Part shown: in pieces, positions 25,692 to 35,183 of the stretch
How the letters are laid out: each line of letters begins with the position of its first letter
Numbering within the stretch: the first letter of the stretch is position 1
Assembly (NCBI GenBank): GCA_002359495.1
Contig: DENB01000025.1
Coordinates: forward strand, 1-60,972
From: Enterobacteriaceae bacterium UBA2655
GTDB taxonomy: Bacteria; Pseudomonadota; Gammaproteobacteria; Enterobacterales; Enterobacteriaceae
Direction of reading: 5' to 3'
Length of the DNA: 60,972 bases
Made by a program: the position numbers and the translations under genes
The notes under the pieces: model-generated
Database searches by the model: none
The model's input: the letters and a program-made list of their open reading frames with translations, nothing else
What the model was told of the DNA's origin: nothing

Positions 25692-26909
25692 TCAGCGCGG
25701 CTTATCTTTGTCAGAGAATTTGTCTTTCACTTCTTCAACTTTATCGCCGACTTTATCTGTAAAACTCTCTTTCTTATTACCCGTTACGTCTGAACCCGAG
25801 GTAACGCCCTGCTGGTCCTGCCGCGCCACGCCGGGTACGGTTGAAGCTTCATCGTCCGAGCGTACGCCGCCCGTTGCGCCCAGACCTGCCGTTCCCGCGC
25901 CCGGCGTGCCTAAATCCGCCGCGCCCGCGCCGGTTGTATTGACGCCGGAAACGGAAGTCTCTGCGCCTGCCGCGCCCAGGCCCGTCGCACTTCGGCCCGT
26001 GGTATTCAGGTCGGTGGTATCCGTACCGGTTGTGGCGACGTCACTTGCCAGCGTCTCAGGCGCCGTATGGTCGATATCGACCTCCTGACGGCGAACCGTA
26101 TCGCTTACCGTTTCAACGCGCTCGTTGGCGTCGGTGCGAACCACCACTTCTTCTTTAACCTGCGCGGTTTTATTGATCACCGGCTGCTCGTGGGTTTCAG
26201 CCACCTCAACGGTTTTTTCCGACCAGTCAACGTCGCCCACATGCGCCGGTTCGTTGATGGAACGACGGAAAATGTCGGCATGCTGTTCGCGCAGAGAGAT
26301 CTGTTCTGAAACTTCATCGGTCACCGTATAACGACGTACACGCGTTGAGCCCTCGCTGACCAGACGCTTGCCGACTTCCAGCTGCTCTTCCGCCAGACGC
26401 AGCACCTCTTCTTCGCTCTCATCACCGGTCAGGGAGGTGCGCAGCGGCCGGGATTCGTTGCCTGTCGGCGACGCGGCGCCTTGCGATGCGGTAAGAACGT
26501 CATCTCTCTCGCCGGTGAAGATAGGATCTGTTGAAGGCGCGGCATCGGAAACCGACCCGGTTGTATCCGTGTAGTCAGGATTATTCCGCCGTGAAAAATC
26601 GACTGAATCGTGTGCGTCCAGGATGGTCAGCGCGCGCGGCAGCTGATCTTCATCTGCGCGCAGCGACAGCACCACGCCGCCCGATTCCAGCGCATCGTCG
26701 TAGACGCCGGCCTGCTCGTCGTCTACCGTATCGCCAAACAGACGCTGCCAGAGACCAGGATGACGAACGGCGTGCCCTTCCGACTCCAGACGTTCACCGG
26801 AAAGAATATCAATGTCGCTGTCGGGAAAACCGGCTTTCAGCAAGCTCCGTTTTGCGCCTTCCGCCTGAGCGACGGTATTAAACATTGTGACGATTTTATC
26901 ATGTGCCAT
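25692..26909 (-). CDS. YsnF/AvaK domain (DUF2382) stress protein with GSP17M-like N terminus
   Basis: This 405-residue protein is built in blocks. Residues 1-105 resemble the general stress protein 17M fold (DKIVTMFNTVAQAEGAKRSLLKAGF, then VVLSLRADEDQLPRALTIL). Residues about 165-275 are a DUF2382/YsnF domain (EEEVLRLAEEQLEVGKRLVSEGSTRVRRY through EVVVRTDANERVETVSDTVRRQEVDID). Residues 280-365 are a low-complexity Thr/Gly/Ala linker with recurring TTGxxxxDLxT-like and GAGxAxLGxxG units. A charged CsbD-like tail (KVGDKVEEVKDKFSDKDKP) follows. No signal peptide is present. The function of such proteins is unknown; they are stress-associated. It follows its smaller paralogue by 3 bases, so the two form an operon. 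Confidence 0.85.
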   Translation of the reverse strand: MAHDKIVTMFNTVAQAEGAKRSLLKAGFPDSDIDILSGERLESEGHAVRHPGLWQRLFGDTVDDEQAGVYDDALESGGVVLSLRADEDQLPRALTILDAHDSVDFSRRNNPDYTDTTGSVSDAAPSTDPIFTGERDDVLTASQGAASPTGNESRPLRTSLTGDESEEEVLRLAEEQLEVGKRLVSEGSTRVRRYTVTDEVSEQISLREQHADIFRRSINEPAHVGDVDWSEKTVEVAETHEQPVINKTAQVKEEVVVRTDANERVETVSDTVRRQEVDIDHTAPETLASDVATTGTDTTDLNTTGRSATGLGAAGAETSVSGVNTTGAGAADLGTPGAGTAGLGATGGVRSDDEASTVPGVARQDQQGVTSGSDVTGNKKESFTDKVGDKVEEVKDKFSDKDKPR

Positions 26910-26912
26910 AAC

Positions 26913-27344
26913 CTATTCCTCTCGTATGGGCTGTGATGATGGTTTGTCTTCCTGTCTTTCAACGTTCACTTGCTGTTTCCGTAGCGTTACCACTTCCTGA
27001 AAGGGAACCTGCTGCTCAACCTTTCGGATATGCAGCTCTTCCCTGAGGATGAGTTTCCGGACTATCTCAATCTCTTCCTCTACCACCGGTACGATCAGCA
27101 CCCCATTCTCTTCGCGAATTTCCGGCATCGCTTCAATACGCTGTGCTTTTGGCACTCGCTCCACCTCAACTTTTTCGCGCTGGAGCAAGGTACTGATCAC
27201 TTCATCATGCTCGGTGGTTGACCGGGTAACGGTAACGCGGCCGTCCACCACCAGTTGTTTAGTCAGGGCGACCTGTTCTTCAGCAAGCTTGAGGACGATT
27301 TCAGGTTTATCCTGCGGATTTTCATCAGGGGGCTGCTTTTTCAT
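26913..27344 (-). CDS. YsnF/AvaK domain (DUF2382) protein, short paralogue
   Basis: This 143-residue protein is a single DUF2382 domain: IVLKLAEEQVALTKQLVVDGRVTVTRST, HDEVISTLLQREKVEVERVP, then VPVVEEEIEIVRKLILREELHIRKV and VVTLRKQQVNVERQ. The Lys/Glu-rich strand repeats match those in the downstream paralogue. The start at 27344 (MKKQPPDENPQ) is preferred because GAGAGAAAG precedes it and the extra upstream residues (to 27404) are not family-like. It ends in TAG three bases before the next gene. Confidence 0.8.
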   Translation of the reverse strand: MKKQPPDENPQDKPEIVLKLAEEQVALTKQLVVDGRVTVTRSTTEHDEVISTLLQREKVEVERVPKAQRIEAMPEIREENGVLIVPVVEEEIEIVRKLILREELHIRKVEQQVPFQEVVTLRKQQVNVERQEDKPSSQPIREE

Positions 27345-28130
27345 CTTTCTCTCGACATGACGGCAAAAACTGAAAAATAGTCGCTGGTATGTCAAATTCA
27401 GCACATATTGCTTTGTGTGTTCACTCTATGGTTAAGCCTAGTCCAGTTTGCAAGGAACGGTGAAAATGAGACTGCGTATTGTTTCAGAGCGTGATCAACG
27501 GGAAGAAAGAGAGGAATTTTTTTGGCTGCATTTGCGCGCGAAAGTCGTTGAGTGAGCCAGGCGGGGTTGTGAGAAAGCAAGAACGTCGCTGGCCGGGATA
27601 ACAAAGTCGCGACGATTAAGCCGCGGTTTACCTTATTATTTCCCTCCTGATTTTTGCTCTTTTTTAGTTATAAACTTCGCCAGCGAATAAGCCGCTGCGC
27701 GTTCAGGTTTTAATACCGCTGCAGCTAACGTTTACGCGCTCGATTTTCAGAAAGTTACCCGCCGCGCGATTTGACTTATTAAACGCTTTCGCCAGACTTT
27801 TACGTCAGTTTTTGCTGGATCGCTTTGATAGGAGCGGTTCGCTTAATCCACTCATTTTTAACGCTTAAGCAGTGCGACTTCGTCGTCAGGCGGATGTTTT
27901 TATCTTTTGTTAACTGTTACGCAACATTTCCCCTGCAGCACAAACGGCCAATCTTCATTCAACCTCCTGAAAATAAAAGGAAATTATCCAAACAATTCTT
28001 AACAAAATAAATTATTGAGTCGAGAAGTAAAAAGCCATATATTGGCCGCGCTTTTTTCTCAGTGATTAACTATTTAATTCAATTATTCAACCAGGGCGTT
28101 ATGCGTAACCCCAGTTGTAGGAGTGATATG
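27345..28130. other. Intergenic region upstream of the YsnF operon and dat
   Basis: About 790 bases separate two divergent operons. The left part holds the YsnF-operon promoter, the right part (27860-28127) is AT-rich and leads into dat. Short ORFs here (for example 27398-27604 on the minus strand) have no recognisable sequence and I do not call them. Confidence 0.6.
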
Positions 28131-29513
28131 ATGACGGATAAAGTCCGTATTGATACTTTAGATGCGAATTCATTAAATGGTAACAATGAAACATATTTAG
28201 CAAGACAGGCTGAATTTGAATCAAACGTCCGGAGCTATCCGCGTAAATTGCCGCTAGCGATTGCGAAAGCTCAGGGTGTCTGGATCACGGATGTTGAAAA
28301 TAATCAATACCTTGACTGCCTGGCTGGCGCGGGCACGTTGGCGCTTGGACATAACCATCCCGACGTTCTGCAAAGCATCCAAAATGTCATTACCAGCGGC
28401 TTGCCGTTACATACACTTGATCTGACCACGCCACTGAAAGATAAGTTTTCAGCCTACCTGCTCTCTTTACTGCCGGGCCAGGGTCAGGAATATTGCCTGC
28501 AGTTCTGCGGTCCTTCCGGCGCGGATGCGGTAGAAGCGGCGCTGAAGCTGGCGAAAAAACATACCGGCCGTTCAGGTGTGATCAGCTTCTCCGGCGGCTA
28601 CCACGGCATGACGCACGGCGCGCTCTCCGTTACCGGCAACCTCTCTCCGAAAGAAGCGGTTAACGGCATGATGCCGGAAGTGCAGTTTATGCCTTACCCG
28701 CACGAGTACCGCTGCCCGCTGGGCATTGGCGGCGAAGCTGGCGTGAAAGCGTTAACCTACTATTTCGAAAACCTGATCAACGACGTTGAAAGCGGCGTGC
28801 GTAAGCCTGCGGCAGTAATCCTGGAAGCGGTGCAGGGCGAAGGCGGGGTCAACCCGGCGCCGGTCGAGTGGCTGCAGCGCATCCGCAAAGTGACGCAGGA
28901 GCACGGCATTCTGCTGATTATCGATGAAGTTCAGGCAGGCTTCGCCCGTACCGGCAAGCTGTTCGCCTTCGAACACGCCGGCATTGAGCCAGACATCATC
29001 GTGATGTCCAAAGCGGTCGGCGGCGGTCTGCCGTTAGCGGTACTCGGCATTAAGAAAGAGTTCGACGCCTGGGCGCCGGGCCACCACACCGGCACGTTCC
29101 GCGGCAATCAACTGGCGATGGCGACCGGTCTGACCACGTTGCAGTACCTCAAAGATAACCAGGTCGCCGATAAAGTGGCGGCGCAGGGCGAGTGGCTGAA
29201 AGGCAAACTGGCCGAGCTGCAGAAACGTTACCCGGTAATCGGCCACGTACGCGGTCTGGGCCTGATGATCGGCATCGAGATCGTTAAGCCGAACGAAGCG
29301 CAGGACCACATGGGTTGCTACCCGGCCGACGGTGAGCTGTCCGCGCTGCTGCAGAAAAAATGTTTCGAAGCCGGCTTGATCCTGGAGCGTGGCGGACGTC
29401 ACGGCTGCGTGCTGCGCCTGCTGCCTTCGCTGCTGATCACTAACGACGAGCTGAACGTTTTCCTGGATAAATTTGAGCAGGCTCTGTTAGCCGCTGGCGT
29501 TAAGCCGGTTTGA
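28131..29513 (+). CDS. dat: Diaminobutyrate--2-oxoglutarate aminotransferase
   Basis: Dat transfers the amino group of glutamate to L-aspartate-4-semialdehyde, giving L-2,4-diaminobutyrate. It is a class III PLP aminotransferase of 460 residues: [20 protein letters not shown] is the recognisable N terminus, [22 protein letters not shown] and [17 protein letters not shown] (PLP lysine) the core. ATG 28131 is chosen over ATG 28128 and over the upstream open frame because GGAG lies seven bases before it. The gene is followed by ddc after 14 bases and forms with it the 1,3-diaminopropane pathway. Confidence 0.93.
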   Translation: MTDKVRIDTLDANSLNGNNETYLARQAEFESNVRSYPRKLPLAIAKAQGVWITDVENNQYLDCLAGAGTLALGHNHPDVLQSIQNVITSGLPLHTLDLTTPLKDKFSAYLLSLLPGQGQEYCLQFCGPSGADAVEAALKLAKKHTGRSGVISFSGGYHGMTHGALSVTGNLSPKEAVNGMMPEVQFMPYPHEYRCPLGIGGEAGVKALTYYFENLINDVESGVRKPAAVILEAVQGEGGVNPAPVEWLQRIRKVTQEHGILLIIDEVQAGFARTGKLFAFEHAGIEPDIIVMSKAVGGGLPLAVLGIKKEFDAWAPGHHTGTFRGNQLAMATGLTTLQYLKDNQVADKVAAQGEWLKGKLAELQKRYPVIGHVRGLGLMIGIEIVKPNEAQDHMGCYPADGELSALLQKKCFEAGLILERGGRHGCVLRLLPSLLITNDELNVFLDKFEQALLAAGVKPV

Positions 29514-29527
29514 GTGGAGTGAATGTG

Positions 29528-30994
29528 ATGTCCGGGTTAAACCCTATTCTGGCAGGCTCAGCGCAAAGCATCGACGCCTACCAGCAAGCGATCGCGCAAA
29601 GCAGCGAAGCCGTTATGCAGTGGCTGCGACAGCCTGAAATGTATCAGGGCAAAACCGTTGCTGAACTGCGCGAACGCATTACGCTCGACTTTAATCCGCA
29701 GGGCCTGGGCAACCAGGCCGCTATCGAGCGTGCGATTGAGTATTTCTTAAAAGACAGCCTGGCGGTGCATCATCCACAGTGCGTGGCGCACCTGCATTGT
29801 CCAAGCCTGGTAGTGAGCCAGGCCGCCGAAGTGCTGATCAACGCCACTAACCAGAGCATGGACTCCTGGGATCAAAGCCCGTCGGCCACCATCATCGAGA
29901 TGAAGCTGATCGAATGGCTGCGTACGCAGGTCGGCTACCAGCCTGGCGATGCGGGCGTCTTCACCAGCGGCGGCACCCAGAGCAACCTGATGGGCCTGAT
30001 GCTGGCGCGCGACGCCTTCTTCGCGCGTCAGGGACACTCGATTCAGCAGGATGGCCTGGTTGGTAATCTGAAAAAGATCAAAGTCCTGTGTTCTGAGAAC
30101 GCCCACTTCTCGGTGCAGAAGAACATGGCGTTGCTGGGTCTGGGCTATCAGTCCGTCACCCTGGTGAAGACCGATCGCTTTGCGCGCATGGACCTGAACG
30201 ATTTAGCTGAGAAGCTGGCGCAGGCTGAAGCCAACGGCGAGCAAATCCTGGCGATCGTCGCGACCGCAGGCACTACAGACGCCGGCGCGATCGATCCGCT
30301 GCGCGCCATTGCGGCCCTGGCGGCCGAGCGCCAGATTTGGGTGCATGTCGATGCGGCATGGGGCGGCGCGCTGCTTCTTTCTGAGAAATATCGCGACTAT
30401 CTGGACGGCATTGAGCTGGTGGATTCCATTACGCTGGATTTCCATAAGCAGTTCTTCCAGACCATCAGCTGCGGCGCTTTCCTGCTGAAAGAAGCGCGCC
30501 ATTACGAGCTGATGCGCTATCAGGCGGCCTACCTGAACTCCGAATTTGACGAAGCTCAGGGCGTGCCGAACCTGGTCTCCAAATCATTGCAGACCACGCG
30601 TCGTTTCGATGCGTTGAAACTCTGGATGGGGCTGGAAGCTTTAGGTCAAAAGCAATACGCAGAGATTATCGATCATGGCGTAACCCTGGCGCAGCAGGTT
30701 GCCCACTACGTCAACGAACAGGCGTTTCTGGAACTGGTTATGCAGCCGCAGCTGGCGAGCGTACTGTTCCGTTATCGTCCGCAGCAGTGGAGCGACGACG
30801 CCGCCGTCGCGCTGCTCAACCAGAAGATCGGCGATGCGTTGCTGGAGTCGGGACGCGCCAATGTGGGCGTGACCGAGTCTGACGGTGTAACCTGTCTGAA
30901 GCTGACACTGCTGAATCCAACGGTCAGCCTGGAGGACATTAAAATCCTGCTGGCGCTGGTGGAAAGCACGGCGCAACAGCTGCTGACCGCCTGA
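29528..30994 (+). CDS. ddc: L-2,4-diaminobutyrate decarboxylase
   Basis: Ddc decarboxylates L-2,4-diaminobutyrate to 1,3-diaminopropane. It is a group II PLP decarboxylase of 488 residues with SGGTQSNLMGLMLARD, VHVDAAWGGALLLSEKYRD and the PLP lysine in SITLDFHKQFFQTISCG. The start at 29528 is supported by GGAG eight bases upstream; a TTG at 29510 would overlap dat but lacks a ribosome site. The operon ends at a strong terminator 20 bases on. The product is a polyamine that can also feed siderophore synthesis, but no NIS synthetase is in this window. Confidence 0.93.
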   Translation: MSGLNPILAGSAQSIDAYQQAIAQSSEAVMQWLRQPEMYQGKTVAELRERITLDFNPQGLGNQAAIERAIEYFLKDSLAVHHPQCVAHLHCPSLVVSQAAEVLINATNQSMDSWDQSPSATIIEMKLIEWLRTQVGYQPGDAGVFTSGGTQSNLMGLMLARDAFFARQGHSIQQDGLVGNLKKIKVLCSENAHFSVQKNMALLGLGYQSVTLVKTDRFARMDLNDLAEKLAQAEANGEQILAIVATAGTTDAGAIDPLRAIAALAAERQIWVHVDAAWGGALLLSEKYRDYLDGIELVDSITLDFHKQFFQTISCGAFLLKEARHYELMRYQAAYLNSEFDEAQGVPNLVSKSLQTTRRFDALKLWMGLEALGQKQYAEIIDHGVTLAQQVAHYVNEQAFLELVMQPQLASVLFRYRPQQWSDDAAVALLNQKIGDALLESGRANVGVTESDGVTCLKLTLLNPTVSLEDIKILLALVESTAQQLLTA

Positions 30995-31014
30995 TGGCTT
31001 GACGCTGTGCGAAT

Positions 31015-31047
31015 AAGCCGGCAACCCTTGTGGTTGCCGGCTTTTTT
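31015..31047 (+). terminator. Rho-independent terminator of dat-ddc
   Basis: AAGCCGGCAACC / GGTTGCCGGCTT form a 12-bp perfect stem around a 5-nt loop, then a T run. Confidence 0.93.
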
Positions 31048-31094
31048 CTTGCTGAAAATGGGTTTATACCAACGGCAGCGGGCATAAGCTGCCT

Positions 31095-31908
31095 TCAGCC
31101 GAAACGCTCTATGCCTGCCCAGAAATCTTCCATCGTCTGCCCGATCTCATCAGCATCCGCTGTGCGGCATTGCCGTACCATCGCGTCGGTGAGCCGCTCT
31201 CTGTCCAGCCGCAACAGTTCAGCATAGGATTCGTCTGCGAGGATAAGCGCAATGTCGCAGCCCAGCAGGAAAGCGCCCATACGCAGCGGATTCCAGTCGT
31301 GGCGGGCGCCTTCAACGGGCGGTTCATAAATACGCTCATCTTCGATAAGACCGTATTCGCTAAGGATTTTAAAAAGATCCGCCGCATCCTTGGCGCTTGC
31401 CGCGCCGCGATCGCGCCATGCAAAAAGCTTCAGGAGAGCCAGCCCCGACAGCGAGCAAAATGGCAGCAGTTCGCCATGCTGTAGCTCGACTAAAACCCTG
31501 TGCCTGAACGCCTCGTCAAAGCCTTCTACCGCCATGATGATCGCCCTATCCGGCGGCCATGCGACCTGATTATTTTCAGCTACGCCGCCAAAGGGAATAA
31601 TGTCGATTTCAACGCCATCCGCCATCATTCGATGAACATTTCCTTTTATCGCCTGAGCGCCCTCGTTAATAAAACGCCTGCTTTAATGTCGCAAACCGAT
31701 CCCAGCCATTAACGAATACGGCAAAACCGATGTCGCGGGTGCGTCGGCCAACGCTTCTGTTATATACATGATGGATAAGGATTTCACGTGCGGTCGCACC
31801 GGCGATGAAATAAGAAATGCCCTGCGCTTCACAGATTCGGTTTATCCTGAGCAATAATTTTTCAGACGTTGAAAAGAGCGGATTCGTTAAGGTTAAGATG
31901 TTTGTCAT
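31095..31908 (-). pseudogene. AbiEii/AbiGii-type nucleotidyltransferase toxin, frameshifted and active-site mutated
   Basis: This would be the toxin of a type IV toxin-antitoxin pair. The first frame (31908-31666) has FIAGATAREILIHHVYNR and RRTRDIGFAVFVNGWDRFATLKQAFY-stop. The second (31628-31095) continues MMADGVEIDIIPFGGVAENN, LLKLFAWRDRGAASAKDAADLFKIL and so on. Deleting one base of the AAAA run at 31671-31674 joins them through FINEGAQAIKGNVHRMMADGVEID. Independently, the catalytic DID of this nucleotidyltransferase family reads DIG (GGT in place of GAT), removing the second metal-binding Asp. Two separate lesions suggest real decay rather than a read error alone. Its start overlaps the antitoxin gene by 47 bases. 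Confidence 0.85.
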
Positions 31909-32860
31909 TAATTATCCTTGCGACTTCCCGGTTTCTGTCATCGCCGCTTGCCAGTAATTCAGCCAGACAGAGCATCGCTTCGGCCCGGCTATTAAGCGCG
32001 TAATCTCCCCAAAAGGCGGCGATTAGCTGCAACTGGCCGTCACGCGCAGGCTTCAGGCCCAGCTCTTTTCGACGTTGCAACAAGGGGTGCGGCGTATAAA
32101 TGATCCCCGTAGCGGGGATCAGGTAGCCGGCGCTCAATTCCGCCGCAGCCAGCTCTCCGCCGCGATACTCGCCTTCTGTGATCGCCAGCCCTTGCCAGCA
32201 TTCAGGCGGGTTTAGCGAAAGTTGGCTCAGCTTAGGCCGTAACGCGCTGGCATACTCCCTGATCCACATTGCCAGCAGCGCATCTTCGTTAATGAAACGT
32301 CTGCCATTTTTTGTTTTGCGATAATAACGCTGCTGTTTCAGATAATCGAAAGCCTTGCTGACCATGCCCAGCGAGATGCCAGCCAGTTCCGCCAGGTCAC
32401 GATAGGGCTTGTTCAGCAAGCCAGGGTCGGAGAGCAAGACAAAAAGCAGCTTCATTACGCCTTCACCAGGTCTGCCGCCGAAAGCGGCCGCAGGATTCTT
32501 CTCATATTTTTTTTCGATAGCAAGGTAAAGCCCCGGCACCTGAATCCGGGCATTCCCCACACTATCGATGAAATTTATCTTATAAGCCGCACAATATTGC
32601 GCCAACGCCGGAGTCAGCCGGTTGCATATTAAGAGCCAGGGCGTTTCGTTGGCAAAGCGCGCCCTTTTTTCCCTGACCGCCATCAACGTCTCTTTGCGGT
32701 GAATATGTTTGATTTCTAGCGCAAAACCGGCTGTTTCGCCATGGGGTCCGGTAAGCGCGGCGCGATCATCACCCTCTTTGTCTTTACTAAATGCCGCCTT
32801 AAGAGTGAAACCTTCCGGCAGGTGCTCTGTTGCATCGGAGAGAAGCTGTTCCTGTTTCAT
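31862..32860 (-). CDS. AbiEi-family antitoxin/transcriptional autorepressor
   Basis: This 332-residue protein precedes and overlaps the AbiEii-type toxin gene. It has a winged-helix region near residues 135-185 (VMKLLFVLLSDPGLLNKPYRDLAELAGISLGMVSKAFDYLKQQRYY) and a C-terminal domain with GELAAAELSAGYLIPATGIIYTP, consistent with the AbiEi_3-like or PF09952-type antitoxins annotated with AbiEii partners. In AbiE systems the antitoxin represses its own promoter and counteracts the toxin. An inverted-repeat operator candidate lies 20-57 bases upstream. The reading frame is intact even though the toxin is broken. Confidence 0.75.
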   Translation of the reverse strand: MKQEQLLSDATEHLPEGFTLKAAFSKDKEGDDRAALTGPHGETAGFALEIKHIHRKETLMAVREKRARFANETPWLLICNRLTPALAQYCAAYKINFIDSVGNARIQVPGLYLAIEKKYEKNPAAAFGGRPGEGVMKLLFVLLSDPGLLNKPYRDLAELAGISLGMVSKAFDYLKQQRYYRKTKNGRRFINEDALLAMWIREYASALRPKLSQLSLNPPECWQGLAITEGEYRGGELAAAELSAGYLIPATGIIYTPHPLLQRRKELGLKPARDGQLQLIAAFWGDYALNSRAEAMLCLAELLASGDDRNREVARIINDKHLNLNESALFNV

Positions 32861-32879
32861 GTGTTCACGCTCTTGATTT

Positions 32880-32917
32880 GTTCATGAATCATGAACGCAG
32901 CAATTTTATGAACAAAT
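32880..32917. promoter_or_regulatory. Inverted-repeat operator upstream of the AbiEi-like gene
   Basis: GTTCATGA-A-TCATGAAC is a perfect 8-bp palindrome at 32880-32896. A third half-site, TTATGAACAAA, lies at 32907-32917 and mirrors the TTTGTTCAT that begins the first arm. The position just before the gene fits autoregulation by the antitoxin. Confidence 0.6.
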
Positions 32918-33005
32918 AAGGGAAGGTGCAATATCTGCGCGCAGTTAGCACCGCCGTGCCAGGCCAATGCGGCCGGACGGAAAAGCGCGGCGCTAACTGT
33001 GCAGG

Positions 33006-33320
33006 CTACAGATCGAGGGATAAAGCCGCGCCGCGCGTTTTTTCCGGCCAGCGCTGTTGCGGAAACAGCGTTAAACGGATGTTGAACAGATGGAACAGCG
33101 GCATAAAAACGCTGAGATCCTGCGCGGCAAGCGTCTCCAGTCTCAACAGCAGCAGATCCAGTTCTTCCAGCAGGCTTTGATGCGGATTCGCCTGCAACGA
33201 TTTCATGCGCCGCTTGAGAAACAGCCCCAGCTCATGGAACGTCTGCCCGCTCTCTATATGATGCTGTTCCAGCACCTCCCGGTGTCGGGCGTAAATTAAG
33301 CGAATGACACACCCTAACAA
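33006..33320 (-). CDS. Uncharacterised helical protein or C-terminal gene remnant
   Basis: This is an open frame of 104 codons with a plausible helical product rich in Leu, His and Gln (HELGLFLKRRMKSLQ, EELDLLLLRLETLAAQDLSVFMPLFHLFNIRLTLFPQQRWPEK). The texture recalls the cytoplasmic C-terminal end of FUSC/AaeB-type efflux proteins, which would make it a remnant, but I cannot confirm that. The frame starts at an arbitrary ATG with no good ribosome site. The opposite strand is also open (33090-33299), so real coding is uncertain. Confidence 0.35.
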   Translation of the reverse strand: MLGCVIRLIYARHREVLEQHHIESGQTFHELGLFLKRRMKSLQANPHQSLLEELDLLLLRLETLAAQDLSVFMPLFHLFNIRLTLFPQQRWPEKTRGAALSLDL

Positions 33321-33463
33321 TATTTCTTTTTTTCCATGCCTACACTGCTCAGACAGACAACGCGAGGAACACCTCGGGCAATTCCACTCCTGATACCACC
33401 GGCCAAAACGACCGCATAATGGCTGAAAACCGCTGGCAGGAACGACATTAAAAAGGACGTTTT

Positions 33464-34708
33464 ATGCTGTTAAGTCATTTTCGCCGCCCGGAAATCAGGC
33501 TATTTTTTGTTGTCAGCGTACTTTTTTACATGAGCATTCAGAGCATTGACGCCTTTCTGGCGCCAATTATGGTAGGCCAGAGCATCGAACCGCAAATGAT
33601 CATGGGAACCAGCGGTCTCGCAACGTTATTTATTCGCTTCCCGTTGGGGGTGATTTCTGATGTGGTTAAAAGCCGAAAAAAGATTATCCAGATAAGTTTA
33701 TTATTGCCGCTGATAACCTGGCCGCTGGCCTATCTCGAGCCCAACGCCGCAACGCTCTGGCTGGCTAAAGCCGCGGATGGTTTTACCGCCGCGACTTGGG
33801 TTTTATACAATGTACTGTTTATCCGCTATTTTCGCAGCGATGAAGCGCCGGCCGCTGTGGCCCTGCTCGCACTGGCGGGACCGGTTGGCGTATTTATCGG
33901 CAATACCATTGCGGGACTGTTAATTCATTATTTTGCGGGCAATGCCAGTTATTTTTTATCAAGCACGGCCGCTTTACTGGCCTTACTACTGACCACACGC
34001 ATCAAGGAAGAAAGTACTCGCTTACAAGCCCCGTCATTACAAGCCAGCATTGCCGAAGCGCGTTGCCAGCTGGTCGATTCTTCAATCTGGTTGATAGGCT
34101 TTCTGGCGATTATCGTGGTGCTGGTGCCTTTCGCCACTCGCGATACCTTAACGCCTATCTATGCGAAACAGCTTGGCGCGCAGTCAGGCATATTGGCGAT
34201 GTTAAGCAACCTGCATTTGGTATGTTATGCGGCGGGCATGGCCTTTTGTAGCAGCGCGGTCGGCAAGTCGACCGGCCTGCTAAAGACGGCGATTGTCGGA
34301 ATGCTGTTGCAGGCTATTTCCAGCGCGGCTATACCTTGCACGCAAAACATGGCGGCGATTTTCTTTTTGCAGGCGGTATCTGGATTTTCTTTCGGTATGG
34401 CCTTCGCGACGCTGATATCTCTGAGCGTACTGAACACCGGTGAAAATGAGCAATCGGCACGCACCGGACTTTTTCAAACCATCTATTCCTGCGGCATGTT
34501 CGCGGGCCCGGTCATTATCGGCATCGTAATGCAATACGGCAGCCTGAGATTTGGCTATTTTATAACGGGAGCATTCTCCCTGGGCGCCATACTGCTGACG
34601 CCTTTAGCTCTGCGCCTGGTTTATCAGCGACAGCGTAAGTTATTGTCCACCGACCTGCCTGCGACGCCCTGTATTCGCATTTTGCCCGGCGATCGGGAGG
34701 AACAGTGA
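33464..34708 (+). CDS. MFS transporter
   Basis: This 414-residue protein has about twelve hydrophobic segments and a cytoplasmic loop motif FIRFPLGVISDVVKSRKKIIQ between segments 2 and 3, the MFS motif A region (GxxxDxxxRR/K). It is probably a proton-coupled exporter or importer of a small molecule; nothing in the context identifies the substrate. RBS AAAAAGGACGTTTT precedes ATG 33464. The C-terminal tail (DLPATPCIRILPGDREEQ) is polar. It is isolated from its neighbours: the next gene converges on it. Confidence 0.85.
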   Translation: MLLSHFRRPEIRLFFVVSVLFYMSIQSIDAFLAPIMVGQSIEPQMIMGTSGLATLFIRFPLGVISDVVKSRKKIIQISLLLPLITWPLAYLEPNAATLWLAKAADGFTAATWVLYNVLFIRYFRSDEAPAAVALLALAGPVGVFIGNTIAGLLIHYFAGNASYFLSSTAALLALLLTTRIKEESTRLQAPSLQASIAEARCQLVDSSIWLIGFLAIIVVLVPFATRDTLTPIYAKQLGAQSGILAMLSNLHLVCYAAGMAFCSSAVGKSTGLLKTAIVGMLLQAISSAAIPCTQNMAAIFFLQAVSGFSFGMAFATLISLSVLNTGENEQSARTGLFQTIYSCGMFAGPVIIGIVMQYGSLRFGYFITGAFSLGAILLTPLALRLVYQRQRKLLSTDLPATPCIRILPGDREEQ

Positions 34709-34739
34709 CGCAAGACGCTGTCAGGGCGGTTCAGGCTAA

Positions 34740-35027
34740 TCACACCTGGGTCATTTTCGTCACGCTTAACTCCGCCTTGCCCTCAATGGCGCGCAACAGC
34801 TGCTTTAAGGGCTCCGCCTGGTTATTCTGCGCCAGCATCGCTTCAGACTGCCAGCGCTCAATCATAATAAACTGCCCCGCCTGCTCCAGATTTCTGTGCA
34901 GAACGTAATACTCACAGCCCGGCTCCGACTGCACCTGCTGCTCAGCCTGTTTAAGCGCCTGCCCGACTTCAGCTTCGAAACCCGCCTTTGCATTGATGTT
35001 CGCCACAATAGTGATGGTGCTGCTCAT
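34740..35027 (-). CDS. ABM-domain quinol monooxygenase-like protein
   Basis: This 95-residue protein is a single antibiotic-biosynthesis-monooxygenase (dimeric alpha-beta barrel) domain: ITIVANINAKAGFEAEVGQALKQA, SEPGCEYYVLHRNLEQAGQFIMIERWQSEAMLAQNNQAE. Members such as YgiN act on quinols, others on methylglyoxal-like or polyketide substrates. RBS GGGAGACGTTTA precedes ATG 35027. It is a stand-alone gene between the MFS transporter and the dehydrogenase cluster. Confidence 0.87.
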   Translation of the reverse strand: MSSTITIVANINAKAGFEAEVGQALKQAEQQVQSEPGCEYYVLHRNLEQAGQFIMIERWQSEAMLAQNNQAEPLKQLLRAIEGKAELSVTKMTQV

Positions 35028-35152
35028 TAAACGTCTCCCGACTGGTTAATCATCTCATTCCGAACGAATTTACGCTGTCCTTCAGAACAGGCCTGTCCAT
35101 TATAGCCAGCTTCGCCCGGCGTCCATGGCCGTTCATGCGGCGCAACGTCATT

Positions 35153-35178
35153 ATAAAAAAGGGCGGATCGCTCCGCCC
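35153..35178 (-). terminator. Rho-independent terminator of the gluconate dehydrogenase operon
   Basis: On the minus strand GGGCGGA-GCGA-TCCGCCC is a 7-bp stem followed by a T run, just after the cytochrome stop codon. Confidence 0.87.
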
Positions 35179-35183
35179 CTGAA

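Noticed and set aside
27398..27604. Minus-strand 68-codon frame
   Set aside because: Composition looks random, it overlaps the YsnF promoter region and has no family resemblance.
29034..29402. Long antisense frames within dat, ddc, crt and the fusion gene
   Set aside because: These are GC-skew shadow frames of genuine coding sequence on the other strand.
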